A stretch of DNA of 64,000 bases from Thermococcus radiotolerans (GTDB lineage: Archaea > Methanobacteriota_B > Thermococci > Thermococcales > Thermococcaceae), in the NCBI RefSeq assembly GCF_002214565.1, contig NZ_CP015106.1, positions 434,001-498,000 of the forward strand, read 5' to 3'. Made by a program: the position numbers and the translations under genes. Under the pieces are notes generated by a model, which saw nothing but the letters and a program-made list of their open reading frames with translations, did no database searches and was not told the DNA's origin. Below are positions 61,840-64,000 of this stretch, piece by piece (the stretch's first letter is position 1; each line of letters starts with the position of its first letter).

Positions 61840-62249
61840 TCTTCCACCTCCTCAAGGGCAGTTATTATCTCAAGCAAGCGCAAAAAGAGACGTCCGTCGG
61901 GCGATATTTCGTACCTTTCTCCCTTTCTCACCATCCGGGTTTTCACCAGGAGCTTCAGGTGGTGGGAAACGGTGGGGCTTTCCACCCCAAGGGCATCCTT
62001 TATCTCTTTGAAGCCCATCGGCCCCTCGGAAAGCATCTTCAGGATCCTTATCCTGTCCGGGTTGGCGAGGGCCTTGAGGGTTTTCGCAGCTCTCTCCTCG
62101 TCTATCTCGGGCAGGCTTCCGCCTTCGAGCTTTCTCCTGAGGCGGGCCTTTATCGAGAGCATGACCTCATCAACGGGGTCAATGCTTTCCTCCAGCACCT
62201 CCAGCCTCTTTTTCAGCTCTTCGAGCTGAACCTTCAGGTCGTTCTCCAT
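61836..62249 (-). CDS. ArsR-family winged-helix regulator
   Basis: A 137-residue protein: coiled-coil-like N-terminal helix (1-45), then a winged HTH (about 55-110) with LKALANPDRIRILKMLSEGPMGFKEIKDAL and SPTVSHHLKLLVKTRMV. No metal-binding Cys pair is seen, so it probably senses something other than metals. It is first in an operon with the membrane protein, the small ORF and DUF4097. Palindromes between its TATA box and ATG suggest autoregulation. Confidence 0.85.
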   Translation of the reverse strand: MENDLKVQLEELKKRLEVLEESIDPVDEVMLSIKARLRRKLEGGSLPEIDEERAAKTLKALANPDRIRILKMLSEGPMGFKEIKDALGVESPTVSHHLKLLVKTRMVRKGERYEISPDGRLFLRLLEIITALEEVEE

Positions 62250-62259
62250 GGTACCACCA

Positions 62260-62317
62260 GGTACAGATTTTTGTAGTACATTTTTCTGTACCTAACTAGT
62301 GCACTAGGTATATAAAA
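62260..62317 (-). promoter_or_regulatory. arsR promoter with nested palindromes
   Basis: On the minus strand the TATA box CTTTTATATACC ends near 62308, followed at once by a perfect 12-base palindrome CTAGTGCACTAG (62296-62307), and then an inverted pair GGTACAGA (62260-62267) / TCTGTACC (62285-62292) around the start point and leader, just before GGTGGTACC-ATG. Placement downstream of TATA is typical for archaeal repressors that block polymerase; self-regulation by the ArsR protein is inference. Confidence 0.6.
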
Positions 62318-62371
62318 GTTTATCGGTTCGGATGCCAAAAACGTTTTAACGCTTAAACCCCAGTCTACTCC

Positions 62372-63253
62372 ATGAACATCGCCGAGATGCTCGCCCTCAT
62401 AGCGGTCGGCTACGTCCTCAAGAGGCTGGTTAAATCGGAGAAACCCTTCAACTACCTCCGAATCCTTGTGAACGACTTTCTCCTCGCCCTGTTCATCTTC
62501 GGAAACGTGGCGAGCAAGGACCTGAACTACCTCCTGAGCATAAAGACTGTCTTCCTCTACGTCTTCCTGATAATCTCGATAAGCCTCGGGTTTTCGTACA
62601 TCTACGGCCGTGTCGTCCTTAAGAACGACCCCTGGGCCGGTGCGCTGATGGTTCTCTCAGTCTACCCCAACACGGCCGCCCTCGGCTTTCCGATAGCGAG
62701 CCTCTTCCTCGACGACATAACGCCGGCCATACTCTACTCCACGACCAACTCGATGATAGTCATCCCAATCGTCACCTTCATAGCGGCCCACTACTCCAGC
62801 GGCGGCGCGAGCGTTAAGGACAGCTTCATCAAGGCCCTCAAGTTCCCGCCGACGGTGGCGAACCTCGTCGCTCTTGCACTTGTCATAGCCGGCGTTCATC
62901 TTCCTACCCAAATCCTTGAGCCGATAAGAACCGTCGGCTGGCTCAGCATTCCCCTGCTTATCATCTACTTCGGCTCGCGGATAACGCTGAAGAGTTTCGA
63001 CTGGCGCAAGCTCGCAGAGGTCGGGGCCTTCAGGATAGCGATTCCATTCACCTTTGTTTTTCTCACCCTCCGGTGGGCGGCCCCGGGCGTCTTCTACTCG
63101 GTCCTCGTCGAGGCCTCGATGCCCCCGGCCATAGCGGCCAACGCGATTCTAGCCCAGTACTGCCTGAAGGCCGAGGAGGCTATAAGCGTCACCTTCGTGC
63201 TGACCCTGCTCGTCATAGGGCTCTTCATGGTTCTCAGCGCGCTGATGGGCTGA
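62372..63253 (+). CDS. Auxin efflux carrier (AEC) family transporter
   Basis: A 293-residue membrane protein with about ten helices, the AEC (Mem_trans) layout of two five-helix halves with NDFLLALFIFGNVASKDLN near 34 and a PNTAALGFPIASLF segment near 109. AEC proteins move organic anions such as malonate or malate; archaeal substrates are unknown. ACGTTTTAAC at 62340-62349 lies about 26 bases ahead of the ATG, so the message is probably leaderless. It diverges from the ArsR operon and shares its intergenic space. Confidence 0.85.
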   Translation: MNIAEMLALIAVGYVLKRLVKSEKPFNYLRILVNDFLLALFIFGNVASKDLNYLLSIKTVFLYVFLIISISLGFSYIYGRVVLKNDPWAGALMVLSVYPNTAALGFPIASLFLDDITPAILYSTTNSMIVIPIVTFIAAHYSSGGASVKDSFIKALKFPPTVANLVALALVIAGVHLPTQILEPIRTVGWLSIPLLIIYFGSRITLKSFDWRKLAEVGAFRIAIPFTFVFLTLRWAAPGVFYSVLVEASMPPAIAANAILAQYCLKAEEAISVTFVLTLLVIGLFMVLSALMG

Positions 63254-63302
63254 GACCGATGCCCTTTTTAACCCTTCGACCTTTCTTTTAACGGTGGTCA
63301 CG

Positions 63303-64000
63303 ATGGAAAGGATGATTGAGATTCTCAGGGAAATTTTAGAGATACCGTCCCCAACGGGCTACACGAAAGAGGTTATGGCCTACATAGCTGGACTCCTCAA
63401 CGAAAACGGCGTGAAAACCTACTTCACCAACAAGGGTGCCCTGATAGCGGGCAACCATCCGGAGCCGGAGCTCGTCATAGCGGCCCACGTTGACACCCTC
63501 GGCGCGATGGTTAAGGGGATCCTGTCGAACGGGCACCTGAGCTTCACGAGGGTAGGCGGCCTCCACCTTCCTGCCTTCGAGGGCGAGTACTGCACGATAA
63601 TCACCCGCTCGGGGAAGAAGTACCGCGGAACGCTTCTCCTCAAGAACCCCAGCGTCCACGTCAACAAGGAGGCCGGAAAGAAGGAGCGCAAGGAGGAGAA
63701 CATGTACATCCGCCTGGACGAGCTGGTAGAGAAGAAGGAAGACACAGAGAAGCTCGGCATAAGGCCTGGTGACTTCATAGCCTTCGATCCGAAGTTCGAG
63801 TACGTCAACGGCTTCGTTAAAGCTCACTTCCTCGACGACAAGGCGAGCGCCGCGGTGATGATAGACCTGATGCTCGATTTAGGTGCCAAGACCCTTGAAA
63901 AGCTCCCGGTGGCGTTCTTCTTCTCGCCCTACGAGGAGGTCGGGCACGGCGGTTCGGCAGGCTATCCAAGGAGCATGAAGGAGCTCCTCGTCGTCGACAT
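63303..64000 (+). CDS. M42-family aminopeptidase, truncated at window end
   Basis: The first 232 codons are inside the window; the 3' end is missing. It has the M42 (TET/endoglucanase M-like) pattern: IAAHVDTLGAM near residue 59 for the first zinc ligands, FLDDKASAAVMIDLML near residue 178 and PYEEVGHGG near residue 209 with the catalytic Glu pair. These are large tetrahedral aminopeptidases that finish peptide breakdown. GGTGG lies before the ATG at 63303; TATA-like TTTTTAACC is at 63266-63274. Confidence 0.88.
   Translation, partial: MERMIEILREILEIPSPTGYTKEVMAYIAGLLNENGVKTYFTNKGALIAGNHPEPELVIAAHVDTLGAMVKGILSNGHLSFTRVGGLHLPAFEGEYCTIITRSGKKYRGTLLLKNPSVHVNKEAGKKERKEENMYIRLDELVEKKEDTEKLGIRPGDFIAFDPKFEYVNGFVKAHFLDDKASAAVMIDLMLDLGAKTLEKLPVAFFFSPYEEVGHGGSAGYPRSMKELLVVD

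Overview
The window reads as chromosome of a hyperthermophilic euryarchaeon of the Thermococcales, most likely a Thermococcus. The grounds are archaeal-type promoters (TATA boxes about 25 bases ahead of leaderless or short-leader genes), GGTG/GGAGG ribosome binding sites, very short gene gaps, moderately GC-rich coding DNA, archaeal informational proteins (L35Ae, L37e, an Sm-like protein, aPelota, Trm1, Trm5b, Trm10, 890-residue ValRS), archaeal GAPDH and prolidase, and a 30-base CRISPR repeat ending in ATTGAAAG, the crRNA 5' tag known from Pyrococcus. Family names and comparisons with rRNA are from memory; no database search was run.

Layout. 1-2.5 kb: two divergent adenylate-forming (PaaK/LuxE-like) genes and a DUF835 membrane protein. 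2.5-2.7 kb: a three-hairpin H/ACA guide RNA. 3.0-4.7 kb: moeA and moaB for tungsto/molybdopterin. 4.8-13.4 kb: a cobalamin salvage cluster (cbiZ, CobT-like, cobQ, cobY, cobS, cobZ, cbiB, cobD) that also holds a PP-loop ATPase, a zinc-ribbon protein and a uracil-DNA glycosylase; the adenosyltransferase lies apart at 56.7 kb. 13.4-24 kb: a methyltransferase, a second structured RNA (14.2 kb), valS, trm10, a GT-C-like membrane protein, tRNA-Glu, trm5b and the tldD/tldE protease pair. 24-30.6 kb: cupin, aspartate racemase, corA, a metallo-beta-lactamase-fold protein, a YchF-type GTPase, cyaB, an Lrp regulator, ubiX and the diadenylate cyclase dacZ.

30.6-32 kb holds a CRISPR leader and a 14-repeat array with no cas genes beside it. 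32-36.6 kb: a membrane protein, a sugar-phosphate nucleotidylyltransferase and feoA-feoB-feoC under a probable iron-responsive operator pair. 36.7-46.5 kb: an uncharacterised PP-loop/AIR-synthase-like pair, pelota, prolidase, L35Ae, trm1, a ferritin-like/VIT1 iron exporter, a MATE pump, L37e and the Sm-like protein. 46.6-53.5 kb: glyS, a HepT/MntA toxin-antitoxin pair, PhzF-like protein, gap under a TGM-like operator, CinA-like and aIF2B-like genes.

53.5-56.5 kb is a secreted multidomain protein gene broken by two single-base frameshifts. 57-59.7 kb: tandem MFS transporters. 59.7-62.3 kb: an ArsR-regulated module of a membrane protein, an unannotated 45-residue ORF and a DUF4097 solenoid protein, possibly an envelope-stress system. 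An auxin-carrier-family transporter and a truncated M42 aminopeptidase finish the window.

The most interesting points are the H/ACA RNA, two of whose guides fit conserved 23S rRNA sites near the ribosome active centre; the second structured RNA; the doubly frameshifted secreted gene; the regulatory palindromes at feo, gap and arsR; the PP-loop/AIR-synthase pair; and the ArsR-DUF4097 module.
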